Positions 51,553 through 60,312 of a stretch of DNA of 64,000 bases are shown here, in pieces. Both the position numbers and the translations under genes were made by a program. The DNA comes from Bradyrhizobium erythrophlei (GTDB lineage: Bacteria; Pseudomonadota; Alphaproteobacteria; Rhizobiales; Xanthobacteraceae). The notes under the pieces are model-generated. The model searched no databases, was not told where the DNA came from, and saw only the letters and a list, made by a program, of their open reading frames with translations. Position 1 is the first letter of the stretch, and each line of letters opens with the position of its first letter. The stretch covers positions 682,001 to 746,000 of the forward strand of contig NZ_LT670849.1 in the NCBI RefSeq assembly GCF_900142985.1, given 5' to 3'.

Positions 51553-52353
51553 ATGTCCGTCCTGCCCAATTATGAAGTCTATGCCATCCGCTACGCCACC
51601 CGCGCCTCGATGCGGTCCGACAATTTCATCGGCGGCGATCCGCACGATGGCCCAATGCCACTCGATTATTATGTGTGGGCGGCGATCGGCCCCGACCGAA
51701 GCTATGTGATCGATACCGGTTTCACCGCTGAAGTCGCCGCCAGGCGCAAGCGCGACTATCTGCGCTGCCCGATAGAATCGCTGAAACTCATCGGTCTCGA
51801 TCCGGCGAAAGTTGCCGACGTCATCCTCACCCACCTGCACTACGATCACGTCGGCAGCTTCGAAAAGCTTCCAGCCGCGAATTTTCACTTGCAGGAAACC
51901 GAGCTGTATTACGCGGTCGGCCGCTACATGAAATACAAGAAGTTGCGGCACTCCTACGAGGTCGACGACGTCGTCGGCATCGTCCGCGCCAACTATGCCG
52001 GCCGCGTCAACTTCTACGAAGGTTCGGCGGAGTTGTCGCCGGGCATCACGATCCACTCCGCGCCGGGCCATTCCGCAGGGTTGCAGTTCGTGCGGGTACA
52101 TACCAAGCGCGGCTGGGTGGTTCTCGCTTCCGACGTCACACACTTCTACGAGAACATGGAGGCCGAAAAGCCTTATGTCACGGCCTTCCATATCGGCCAG
52201 ATGCTGGAAGGTTTCGACAAGTTGCGCGCGGCGGCGCCCTCGCCTCAGCACATCATTCCCGGCCACGATCCGCTGGTGATGAAGCGATACAAGACGCCGC
52301 GCCCGGAGCTTGAGGGCATTGTGGTGCGGCTTGACGATCCGCCAAGCGAGTGA
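51553..52353 (+). CDS. Metallo-beta-lactamase-fold hydrolase (AHL-lactonase-like)
   Basis: 266 residues. Metal motif THLHYDHVG (HxHxDH), His in SAPGHSAG, Asp in ASDVTHF and His in IPGHDPL complete a two-metal site. The family includes N-acyl-homoserine lactonases and other lactonases. In a catabolic operon a sugar-acid lactone is as likely a substrate as a quorum-sensing signal. No signal peptide. Gap to the previous gene is 11 nt. Confidence 0.85.
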   Translation: MSVLPNYEVYAIRYATRASMRSDNFIGGDPHDGPMPLDYYVWAAIGPDRSYVIDTGFTAEVAARRKRDYLRCPIESLKLIGLDPAKVADVILTHLHYDHVGSFEKLPAANFHLQETELYYAVGRYMKYKKLRHSYEVDDVVGIVRANYAGRVNFYEGSAELSPGITIHSAPGHSAGLQFVRVHTKRGWVVLASDVTHFYENMEAEKPYVTAFHIGQMLEGFDKLRAAAPSPQHIIPGHDPLVMKRYKTPRPELEGIVVRLDDPPSE

Positions 52354-52371
52354 CCGTTTAAGGAGTGAACG

Positions 52372-53304
52372 ATGAAGATCGGCTTTGCTGGACTGGGCGC
52401 GATGGGCGGACCGATGGCCGGTCACCTGCTGGACGCCGGCCATACGCTTTATGTCCTGACGAGACGTCGCGAGTCGGCGAATGCGGCGATCGCGAAAGGC
52501 GCGATCTGGGCTGAAACGCCGAAGAACCTCGCGGCGAACTCAGAGCTCGTATTCACCGTTCTCCCCGGCCCGCCCGAGGTCGAAGCGATCATGGCTGGCG
52601 AAGACGGCCTGCGCGCCGGCTTCAAGACCGGAACGGCCTACATCGATTGCTCCACCAATTCGCCGGCGCTGGTGCGCGAACTCTCGACCGATCTCGCCAG
52701 GACTGGTGTCTCAATGCTCGATGCTCCCGTCAGCGGCGGGCCGAAAGGGGCCGCTTCCAGAAAACTCGCGATCTGGGTGAGCGGTGAGCAGGCAACCTAC
52801 GACGCCTGCAAGGCGACCCTCGATCTGCTCGGCGACCAGGTGCGATACCTCGGCGCCAGCGGCAACGCCTCGGTCGCCAAGCTGGTTCACAACTGCGCCA
52901 ATTACGGCATCCAGATGGTGCTGGCGGAAGCCTTCACGATGGGGGTCAAGGCCGGCGTCGATCCTGTCGCGCTGTTTGGCGCCATTCGTCAGGGCTCGCT
53001 CGGCCGGCAGCGCGCGGTCGACCGCATGACCGATCAGTTCCTGCCGCATGAATTCGACAATCCCGCTTTCGCGCTCGAGCTCGCGCACAAGGACGTCACG
53101 CTCGCGACCGCGCTCGGCCGCGAAATCGGCGTGCCGATGCGCTTTGCCAACATGACGCTCGCCGAAATGACGGAAGCCCTTAACAAGGGCTGGGGCAAAC
53201 GCGACTCGCGCGCCGCGATGCTGATCCAGGAAGAACGCGCCGGCCTCGACATCCGCGTACCCCGCAACGTGTTGCAGGACATTTTGAAGAACGAACCGCT
53301 TTGA
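52372..53304 (+). CDS. 3-Hydroxyisobutyrate-dehydrogenase-family oxidoreductase
   Basis: 310 residues, beta-hydroxyacid dehydrogenase. NAD(P) motif GFAGLGAMGGPMAGHLLDAG, substrate-binding DAPVSGGPKGA, and catalytic Lys in AKLVHNCANYG. Members act on 3-hydroxyisobutyrate, tartronate semialdehyde or L-threonate (LtnD). AAGGAG lies upstream. Given the PdxA-DUF1537 pair that follows on the other strand, an LtnD-like role is attractive, though the pair is not in the same transcript. Confidence 0.9.
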   Translation: MKIGFAGLGAMGGPMAGHLLDAGHTLYVLTRRRESANAAIAKGAIWAETPKNLAANSELVFTVLPGPPEVEAIMAGEDGLRAGFKTGTAYIDCSTNSPALVRELSTDLARTGVSMLDAPVSGGPKGAASRKLAIWVSGEQATYDACKATLDLLGDQVRYLGASGNASVAKLVHNCANYGIQMVLAEAFTMGVKAGVDPVALFGAIRQGSLGRQRAVDRMTDQFLPHEFDNPAFALELAHKDVTLATALGREIGVPMRFANMTLAEMTEALNKGWGKRDSRAAMLIQEERAGLDIRVPRNVLQDILKNEPL

Positions 53305-53348
53305 GTTGAAAATCAAAAAAATCGCGCCGAAAGGCGACGGAGGAAACG

Positions 53349-54398
53349 ATGAAGCATGTTTTGGCGATTTCGGCTGTCGGCCTTGCGGTGCTGGCCGCGA
53401 ACGGCGCGACGGCTGCGGATAATCCGGCGCTGGAAAAAACCAGTCTCACCATCGCCGTCGGCGGCTCGATCAGCCAGATGAACAAGGTCGCCTATTTCGT
53501 CGCGCTCAACCGCAAATATTTCGAGCAGGAAGGCCTCACCATCGAATCCAATGCCTTCGCGTCGGGAACGGCGGCCCTGCAAAGCATCGTCGGCGGCAGC
53601 GCCGACGTCGCGGAAGGCGCCTACGAGCACACGCTGCGCATGCAGACCAAGGGCGTCAATATGACTTGCCTGGTGCCCTACGGCCGTTATCCCGGCAATG
53701 TGCTGGTGGTACGAAAGTCGGCTGCCGACAAGATCAAGACGGTGGCCGATCTCAAGGGCAAGAAGATCGGCATCTCCGCGCCCGGCTCCTCGACGCAAAA
53801 CTTCGTGGCGGGATTGATGGAACGCGCCGGCGTATCCTGGAAGGATGCAAGCTACATTTCGATCGGCACGGGTCCAAGCGCGGTCGCCGCGATGAAGACC
53901 GGCGGCGAACTCGATGCGCTGGTGAACCTCGATCCGGCGATCAATGCGCTCCTCGAAGGCGGCGATGCGGTGGTCCTCACCGACAGCCGAACCGAGCAAG
54001 GCACGCTGGAGGCCTTCGGCGGCGGCTACCTTGCCGACTGCCTAATGGTGAAGAACGATTTCCTGAAAGCCAATCCCAACACGGTGCAGGCGATCACCAA
54101 TGCGGTCGTCCACGCGATGCAGTGGCTGAAGACCGCGTCCATCGACGATATCATGAAGTCGCTGCCACCCGCTTACTACAAGAGCGACGAGGCGCTTTAT
54201 CGCCTGTCGCTCGAGAAAAACCTGTCCGCCTTCCAGTGGGACGGGCTAGTGACGCAAGAAGCCGCCAAGAACGTGCTGGATTCCATCGCCGTGCTAGATC
54301 CCGCACTCAAACAGGCCAAGATCGATTTCAGCCTGACCTACGACAACAGGCTGATCGAGACCGCGTTGAAAAAGTATCACTCACCGATCGCGCAATAG
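53349..54398 (+). CDS. NMT1/TauA-like ABC substrate-binding protein
   Basis: 349 residues. Sec signal peptide (ISAVGLAVLAANGATAADN) then the NMT1/SsuA-type fold: SISQMNKVAYFVALNRKYFEQEGL, ASGTAALQSIVGGSADVAEGAYEHT and KKIGISAPGSSTQNFV. Binds a small anion or sulfonate-like ligand for import. As with the protein at 39357, there is no permease or ATPase gene next to it. GGAGG precedes ATG 53349 by 4 nt. Last gene of the plus-strand set, convergent with pdxA (18 nt between stops). Confidence 0.88.
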   Translation: MKHVLAISAVGLAVLAANGATAADNPALEKTSLTIAVGGSISQMNKVAYFVALNRKYFEQEGLTIESNAFASGTAALQSIVGGSADVAEGAYEHTLRMQTKGVNMTCLVPYGRYPGNVLVVRKSAADKIKTVADLKGKKIGISAPGSSTQNFVAGLMERAGVSWKDASYISIGTGPSAVAAMKTGGELDALVNLDPAINALLEGGDAVVLTDSRTEQGTLEAFGGGYLADCLMVKNDFLKANPNTVQAITNAVVHAMQWLKTASIDDIMKSLPPAYYKSDEALYRLSLEKNLSAFQWDGLVTQEAAKNVLDSIAVLDPALKQAKIDFSLTYDNRLIETALKKYHSPIAQ

Positions 54399-54416
54399 CA
54401 GCCCGCCCGTTCGGGC

Positions 54417-55433
<1,017 letters not shown>

Positions 55434-55489
55434 TATTTTTCTCGTCCCAAGGTCACGGCCTGTCCAGCTGATGTCTTTGGGCTGGATGG

Positions 55490-55517
55490 CTAGCGAATGT
55501 CAAATCCGCTCCACTAG
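55490..55517. repeat. Twin-hairpin repeat, copy 5, truncated hairpin 1
   Basis: Only the right arm and end are present (tagcgaatgtcaaatccgct followed by CCACTAG), nearly identical to 55653-55678. Its CTAG is shared with the start of the next hairpin, so there is no linker here. Confidence 0.8.
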
Positions 55518-55588
55518 TGGTCCGATTCTAACATTCGCATTCCTTCTCGGCAGGCACTTTGCGAATGTTAGAATCAAAGGACCACTAG
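55514..55588. repeat. Twin-hairpin repeat, copy 5 (reverse), hairpin 2
   Basis: Ends CTAGTGGTCC (55514-55523) and GGACCACTAG (55579-55588) perfect; inner arms 55524-55539 and 55560-55575 perfect over 16 nt. Linker caaatatcaagtt (55589-55601) leads to hairpin 1. Confidence 0.9.
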
Positions 55589-55601
55589 CAAATATCAAGT
55601 T

Positions 55602-55679
55602 GTAGTGGAGCTTTGGATTTGACATTCGCTTACGAGCTTTGGACTGGGTGGGTAGCGAATGTCAAATCCGCTCCACTAC
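55602..55679. repeat. Twin-hairpin repeat, copy 5 (reverse), hairpin 1
   Basis: Ends GTAGTGGAGC and GCTCCACTAC; inner arms 55615-55630 and 55654-55669 perfect over 16 nt. It ends 1 nt before the stop codon of the DUF1537 gene (TAA at 55681-55683 on the minus strand). Confidence 0.9.
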
Positions 55680-55680
55680 C

Positions 55681-56766
55681 TTATAGCAGGCTGTTCTGTC
55701 TCAGGAGTTTTGCCCAGACATCGGCGGCGCCGAAAGCCCCGGATTTCGAGATCACCTCGACACCGGACCAAGCCCCGCCCTGCATGACCGATTTGGGGAT
55801 GCCGGGCTCGAGCCGACCCAACACGCGAAGCGCGCGCACACCGACCGCGATCGTCTGCGCTCGCAGCGTTTCGCCGCCGGCCACGATCAGGCTTCCGGGA
55901 GGATCGACCAACCGGCTCAACGCGGCGATTTCGCGCGAAAAACGTTCGGCCACTTCGGTGCGCGAAGCGTTGGTCGGCGCCTTCAGTTCCACGAGGGCAA
56001 CGCCTTTGGCCAGCGCCTGCCTGATCCGATCGATATCCCCGGCGACGTCGGTGCTTCGTATCACGACAGATTCGCATGCCGCGAGCTGGAGCGAGGTCGT
56101 GCGATGGTCCGAGCCGAAGATGCCGAGCACCGGCCCTTTCAGCCGGTCCGGCACCCAGACGCCCTTGCCGCGCGCCAGCGCATTCGCAAGGCCGCCGCTT
56201 CCGCACCACAGCACCTTGCCTGGGTATTTTTCTCCGGCCTCGACAACCCGTTCCAGATCGTCGTCAGTTTCGGCGTCGAACACGTTGATCCCGGGCTGAA
56301 GCGCTGCAAAAGGATTGGCTCGTCTGGCTTCGAGCTTTCGTTCGGCGAGCTGCTCGACGATCTTCTTGCCGACGGCGCTCCATCTGCCGTCGGCGCCCCG
56401 CACAAAGTGTTGACCCTCGACGGTGCGCCGGCCCTGGTGAACGAAAGCCGGCGCGAGGATGCAGGCCTCCCAGGCGCCGGTGCGCATGCAGGCATCGAGC
56501 TCGGCGACCCAGGAGCCGCGAAGCACGCTGTCGATCTTCTTGTAGGCGATGGTGGCGTCAGCCAGCCGTGGCGCCAATCCTCGCACAATGGCGAATGCCT
56601 GTTCCGTCGGTAGCTCACGCGTAGCGCTATCGATCGCAAAACTCGAGCGGTCCGGCGCCATCGACGAGGGCCAGCACACTTCGAGCGGGTCGAATTGGCC
56701 GACGAATTCGGCTGACGTATCGAGCGCGCCTGTCAAATCGTCCGCCAGAAGTCTTAGTGAGCCCAT
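55681..56766 (-). CDS. Four-carbon acid sugar kinase family protein (DUF1537)
   Basis: 361 residues. N-terminal segment RLLADDLTGALDTSAEF with the conserved DDxTGA motif that binds the acid sugar, and a C-terminal nucleotide-binding domain (VAGGETLRAQ, GIPKSVMQGGAWSGVEVISKSGAFG). The family phosphorylates D-/L-threonate or erythronate; the product is the substrate of the PdxA-type enzyme encoded just downstream. ATG 56766 gives the family start; 30 more codons are open upstream without homology. Together the pair would turn a four-carbon sugar acid into DHAP and CO2. Confidence 0.88.
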   Translation of the reverse strand: MGSLRLLADDLTGALDTSAEFVGQFDPLEVCWPSSMAPDRSSFAIDSATRELPTEQAFAIVRGLAPRLADATIAYKKIDSVLRGSWVAELDACMRTGAWEACILAPAFVHQGRRTVEGQHFVRGADGRWSAVGKKIVEQLAERKLEARRANPFAALQPGINVFDAETDDDLERVVEAGEKYPGKVLWCGSGGLANALARGKGVWVPDRLKGPVLGIFGSDHRTTSLQLAACESVVIRSTDVAGDIDRIRQALAKGVALVELKAPTNASRTEVAERFSREIAALSRLVDPPGSLIVAGGETLRAQTIAVGVRALRVLGRLEPGIPKSVMQGGAWSGVEVISKSGAFGAADVWAKLLRQNSLL

Positions 56767-57056
56767 GTGATGCGTATCCCGATCATCGGAAACTTCGCGA
56801 AATGCCCCTCGCGAGTACTTTTTTTGATTGCATCGTTTAGTAGAAAAATTAGCCAACAGTCAAAATCTAAACGTCAACTTCATATCGGAAGAACTATGAA
56901 ATAACTTAAGAATTTCAGATGATCCCCACTATCCGGGGACCCGCCATTCCAATCGCGCGACCCTCGGCCTGGTTGTTCCGCCAAGTGGAACCGGGACACC
57001 GTTTCTGCGTCCTGGCAATGGAGTTCCAAAGAGCATTTTCCCTTACGTCCCCCCAT
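56767..57056. other. A/T-rich intergenic region upstream of the DUF1537 gene
   Basis: The part from about 56810 to 56925 is clearly richer in A/T than the window average. On the minus strand TTGACT and TTGACG hexamers occur with only weak -10 partners. No gene is seen; the right edge runs into the histidine-kinase remnant. Confidence 0.4.
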
Positions 57057-57271
57057 TCTCCACCAGCCGATGTTTCGTTTCTGACCGGCGGCGGGAAGAT
57101 GACCGCTCTGATGAAAGAATATGACTGGGCGAAAAGCCCGGTCCGGGCGCCGAAAAGCTGGTCACCACCGCGATCAAGAACGGTCATCTCGAAGCGGGCA
57201 TGGCGGTCCTCGCCAAGCCCTTTGCCATGGCCATGCTCAGCAACAAGATCCGTGGAATGCTGGAAGCCTGA
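57057..57271 (+). pseudogene. Remnant of a hybrid sensor histidine kinase (internal deletion plus frameshift)
   Basis: The frame through ATG 57099 reads FLTGGGKMTALMKEYDWAKS then PVRAPKSW, the typical N-terminus of Bradyrhizobium-type sensor kinases. From 57155 in a different frame the DNA reads KLVTTAIKNGHLEAG, AVLAKPFAMAMLSNKIRGML and a stop at 57269-57271, which is the end of a response-regulator receiver domain (Lys-Pro-Phe being the conserved switch lysine). The whole PAS, kinase and most of the receiver are missing, so a deletion has fused the two ends out of frame around 57150-57160. Confidence 0.7.
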
Positions 57272-57754
57272 TCAGGCCTTTGCCTTTTCGAGCGTCTTCT
57301 CGAAAGCCGACACGAACCGGTTGGAAACCAGAAATTGCAACGCTTCCCGCAACGAGTCCGATTTGACGCGCCCGAAGCCGGCTTCAAAACCGGCCTGTGC
57401 CTTTGCCCATAGCGCATCCGTCTCGGCAAGCTTGGCGCGGCCGTGACGCGTCAAGCAGATCAGGCGGTTACGCCGGTCGTCGGGATCGACGGCAACGACG
57501 ACCAGGCCATCCCGCTCCAGTGGCTTGAGCGTATGCGCGAGCGCGCCGGCATCCATCACGAGCGCGGCAGCAAGCTGGCCTACCGTCGCCGGCTCCGAGC
57601 GGCCGAGCTGCGCCAAAATCGCGCGCTGCGTCGTCTTGAGACCGCTTGGCGCCAGCGCCGTGTCGTAAAGCTGCGAGACGCGGCGCGTCGCCTTGCGCAA
57701 GGCCGTGCAATTGCACCGGCTCTCCTTGCCCGCGTTCACTTTCCTGTCGGCCAT
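57272..57754 (-). CDS. MarR-family transcriptional regulator
   Basis: 160 residues. The winged helix-turn-helix spans about 40-115 (PATVGQLAAALVMDAGALAHTLKPLERDGLV, edges quoted; then wing DPDDRRNRL). Cysteines near the N-terminus (SRCNCTA) might give redox sensing as in OhrR-like proteins, but this is uncertain. ATG 57754 has GGAGAG five bases upstream; 43 further codons are open but cross the operator region. Divergent from the tautomerase gene, with inverted-repeat sites between them. Its stop directly abuts the histidine-kinase remnant. Confidence 0.88.
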   Translation of the reverse strand: MADRKVNAGKESRCNCTALRKATRRVSQLYDTALAPSGLKTTQRAILAQLGRSEPATVGQLAAALVMDAGALAHTLKPLERDGLVVVAVDPDDRRNRLICLTRHGRAKLAETDALWAKAQAGFEAGFGRVKSDSLREALQFLVSNRFVSAFEKTLEKAKA

Positions 57755-57784
57755 GAGTTCTCTCCAGTCCGGCCCCTTGACTCC

Positions 57785-57836
57785 TGATATCAGCATATGC
57801 AGATGCTTGGCTTGATGCAAGCATATGCTGACATCA
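57785..57836. promoter_or_regulatory. Inverted-repeat operator region between marR and the tautomerase gene
   Basis: TGATATCAGCATATGC (57785-57800) and GCATATGCTGACATCA (57821-57836) are inverted copies with one mismatch, 20 nt apart. Each contains the palindrome GCATATGC, centres 28 bp apart. These are good candidates for two MarR dimer sites controlling both directions. Confidence 0.72.
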
Positions 57837-57848
57837 AAGGAGACTACC

Positions 57849-58229
57849 ATGCCCCTCGCCCGCATCGACCTCCGCAAAGGCAAGGACGCCGCCTATCGGC
57901 GCGAAATCGGCCGTGTCGTCTATGAAGCGATGATCGGGGCCGGCGTACCGCTCAAGGATCGCTTTCAGGTCATGCACGAGCACGATGCCGACGACTTCCT
58001 GTTCGACGCCGAATACCTCGGGATCCACCGGAGCGATGATCTCGTGATCATCCAGATCACCTGGAACGAGGGGCGGACGGTCGAGCAGAAGAAGGCGCTC
58101 TACAAGGCGATCGCCGAGGGCCTCCACGCCGCGGTCGGTCTCAGGCTCGAAGATGTCTTCATCAATCTCGTCGAGGTGAAGAAAGAGAACTGGTCGTTCG
58201 GCAACGGCGTGGCGCAATACGCGACCTGA
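57849..58229 (+). CDS. Tautomerase-superfamily protein (MSAD/Tautomerase_2-like)
   Basis: 126 residues. After Met removal the N-terminal Pro (PLARIDL) is the superfamily catalytic base. Segments GVPLKDRFQVM with an Asp at about 36, WNEGRTVEQKKALYKAI and NWSFGNGVAQY match malonate-semialdehyde-decarboxylase-like proteins. Of that enzyme's arginine pair (RPR), only the second is kept in NEGR, so decarboxylase activity is doubtful. AAAGGAGA precedes ATG 57849. It is probably cotranscribed with the DHA2 pump and the second tautomerase, under MarR control. Confidence 0.85.
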   Translation: MPLARIDLRKGKDAAYRREIGRVVYEAMIGAGVPLKDRFQVMHEHDADDFLFDAEYLGIHRSDDLVIIQITWNEGRTVEQKKALYKAIAEGLHAAVGLRLEDVFINLVEVKKENWSFGNGVAQYAT

Positions 58230-58241
58230 CGTGGGGATACC

Positions 58242-59828
58242 ATGCACGGCTCCATGCCTCCGGCCGGATTTACCGCCTCGGAAACCGGAACGACAGCGTC
58301 GGAAAAACGTCAGGCACTTCTGGTGCTGATCTGCACGTCGGCGCCGTCGTTCATGCTTCAGCTCGACGCCAATATCGTTTCGGTCTCGTTGCCGGCGATC
58401 GGGCATTCGTTGAATGCGAGCTTCGCCGGTATTGAGTGGGTGATCACCGCCTACATGCTGAGCTTTGCCTCGTTTCTGATGCCGGCGGGCGCGCTCGCCG
58501 ACCGCTTTGGACGCAAACGGTTATTGATCATCGGGCTATCGATATTCACCTTTGCATCGCTCCTGTGCGGCGCGGCGCCAGATCTTCCCGTGCTGATCGC
58601 GGCACGCGCGCTGCAAGGCGCGGGCGCCGCGATGCAACTCAGCTCGGCGCTGGCGACACTGTCGCACGCCTTCCAGGGCGAAGCGCGCGCCCGGGCGTTC
58701 GCGTTCTGGGGTTCGGTCGTCGGCATCGGCATCACGAGCGGTCCCGTGGTCGGCGGCCTGATCACACAAGCTTTTGGCTGGGAGTGGGCCTTCTACGTCA
58801 ATCTGCCGATCGGCATCGCCCTGATCGCCCTCATCGTGAAAGTGATTCAAACCTCAAGAGATCCCGGCGCTGTGCGGCTGGATCTGCCGGGCGTGGCCAG
58901 TTTTTCCGGCGCGCTGTTCCTGACGACGCTCGCCTTGATCGAAGGCAACCATCGCGGCTGGACCGATCGCTGGATTGTCGCAGAGCTCCTCGGGGCGCTC
59001 GTCCTGTTTGGCCTCTTCATCATCGCCGAGCGCCAGCAGGCGCGGCCGATGCTTGACCTGTCGTATTTCCGCAAGCCTACCTATCTCGGCGCCAATCTGG
59101 CGCAGCTCTCCTTCTCGGCCGGCATGCTGACCATGCTCACCTTCATTCCGATCTTCTTGCAGAACGGGCTCGGGAACCCCTCAGCCGTCGCGGGGCTGAT
59201 GATGTTGCCGATGGTGATCCCGCTCTTCATCGTCCCGCGCATTGTGTCGGCCCACCTTGCCTATCGTTTGTCCGGGCGCGCGCTGTTGACGATCGGCCTC
59301 TTTCTCGTCTGTTTCGGCCTGTTCTGGTTTGCGGCCGTGGTGCGCGAACTCTCTTACGCCTCCATGATCGGCGGCATGCTGCTTACCGGCACCGGCGCCG
59401 GCTTCCTCAATGGCGAGACGACCAAGGTCGGGATGACCGTGATTCCGAAAGAACGCTCCGGCATGGCGTCCGGCGTCTCGGGGACCGTGCGGTTCTCAGG
59501 GCTCGTGATCGGCATCGCAGCCTTCGGCGCCGTGCTTTACAGTGGGGTCGCGGATTCGGTTCGACGCGCCCTCCCCGATGCAAACACTTCGGATGCCCTG
59601 AAGCTGGTGCAGGACATCACCGCGGGCCAGTTGGCCGGCACAACCCTGCCCGGTCATGACGTGGCTGCGGTTCACACCCTCGCCGCGGCGAGCTTCGCCA
59701 GCGGATACCAGTGGCTGTTTGTCGCCGGCGGCGTGTTCATGCTGTTGTCGACGCTCCTGACCTGGCGTCTCGTCCGTGCCGCCGAAACGCCGCCCGTCCC
59801 TGCAACGCTCAAGGGGCAACCGACATAA
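58242..59828 (+). CDS. DHA2-family MFS drug/solute exporter
   Basis: 528 residues with about fourteen transmembrane helices. Motifs: LDANIVSVSLPAIGHSL in helix 1, PAGALADRFGRKRLLIIG (motif A), RALQGAGAAMQL (motif B) and GPVVGGLI (motif C, antiporter signature). A proton-driven exporter of organic compounds in the inner membrane. It lies 12 nt after the first tautomerase and 28 nt before the second, so it may export the same or a toxic intermediate handled by them. Confidence 0.92.
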   Translation: MHGSMPPAGFTASETGTTASEKRQALLVLICTSAPSFMLQLDANIVSVSLPAIGHSLNASFAGIEWVITAYMLSFASFLMPAGALADRFGRKRLLIIGLSIFTFASLLCGAAPDLPVLIAARALQGAGAAMQLSSALATLSHAFQGEARARAFAFWGSVVGIGITSGPVVGGLITQAFGWEWAFYVNLPIGIALIALIVKVIQTSRDPGAVRLDLPGVASFSGALFLTTLALIEGNHRGWTDRWIVAELLGALVLFGLFIIAERQQARPMLDLSYFRKPTYLGANLAQLSFSAGMLTMLTFIPIFLQNGLGNPSAVAGLMMLPMVIPLFIVPRIVSAHLAYRLSGRALLTIGLFLVCFGLFWFAAVVRELSYASMIGGMLLTGTGAGFLNGETTKVGMTVIPKERSGMASGVSGTVRFSGLVIGIAAFGAVLYSGVADSVRRALPDANTSDALKLVQDITAGQLAGTTLPGHDVAAVHTLAAASFASGYQWLFVAGGVFMLLSTLLTWRLVRAAETPPVPATLKGQPT

Positions 59829-59856
59829 CGAACAAGATCAAACGACGGAGGAAACG

Positions 59857-60303
59857 ATGCCCACCTATACCGTGACATCTGCGAATGTCTCACTGACGGC
59901 AGCCCAGGAGAGCGAGATCGCAGCTGGTATCACCGAGGCTCATCACCAGAATACGGGCGCTCCCGGCTTTTTCGCGCAGGTGCTGTTCGCCGCGCTGCCG
60001 GAACGGCGGCACTACATCGGCGGGAAACTCAACGCGACGCCACACATCTACGTTCATGGCCTGATCCGAGCGGGTCGAAAGCCAGCGGCAAAGAGTGGCC
60101 TGATCCGCCAGTTCGCATCAAAAGTGCAGGAAATTGCCGGCGTCGGCGCTGAAGACATCTGGGTCTACGTGCAGGACATTCCGCCGGAACAGATGATCGA
60201 ATTCGGACGCGTCCTGCCCGAGCCCGGAGCCGAAGAACAGTGGCGGAACGGTTTGAGCGAACTGAAGCGCCAGCAACTGGCCGCTGCGGGCGTCGCGATC
60301 TGA
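59857..60303 (+). CDS. cis-3-Chloroacrylic acid dehalogenase-like tautomerase
   Basis: 148 residues, long-type tautomerase made of two beta-alpha-beta units. Counting from Pro1 (Met removed), Pro1, His28, Arg70, Arg73, Tyr103 and Glu114 are all present at exactly the numbers of the six catalytic residues of cis-CaaD and Cg10062. Supporting segments are ITEAHH, IYVHGLIRAGR, DIWVYVQDIPPEQMIEFGR and LPEPGAE. CGGAGG precedes ATG 59857. It may hydrate or dehalogenate 3-substituted acrylates or propiolates; Cg10062 shows that the full set of residues does not guarantee strong dehalogenase activity. Last gene of the MarR-linked operon. Confidence 0.85.
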   Translation: MPTYTVTSANVSLTAAQESEIAAGITEAHHQNTGAPGFFAQVLFAALPERRHYIGGKLNATPHIYVHGLIRAGRKPAAKSGLIRQFASKVQEIAGVGAEDIWVYVQDIPPEQMIEFGRVLPEPGAEEQWRNGLSELKRQQLAAAGVAI

Positions 60304-60312
60304 ACGTTTTTC

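Noticed and set aside
56919..57446. 175-codon open frame on the plus strand
   Set aside because: Its central part is the histidine-kinase N-terminal remnant; the rest is upstream non-coding DNA and antisense to marR.
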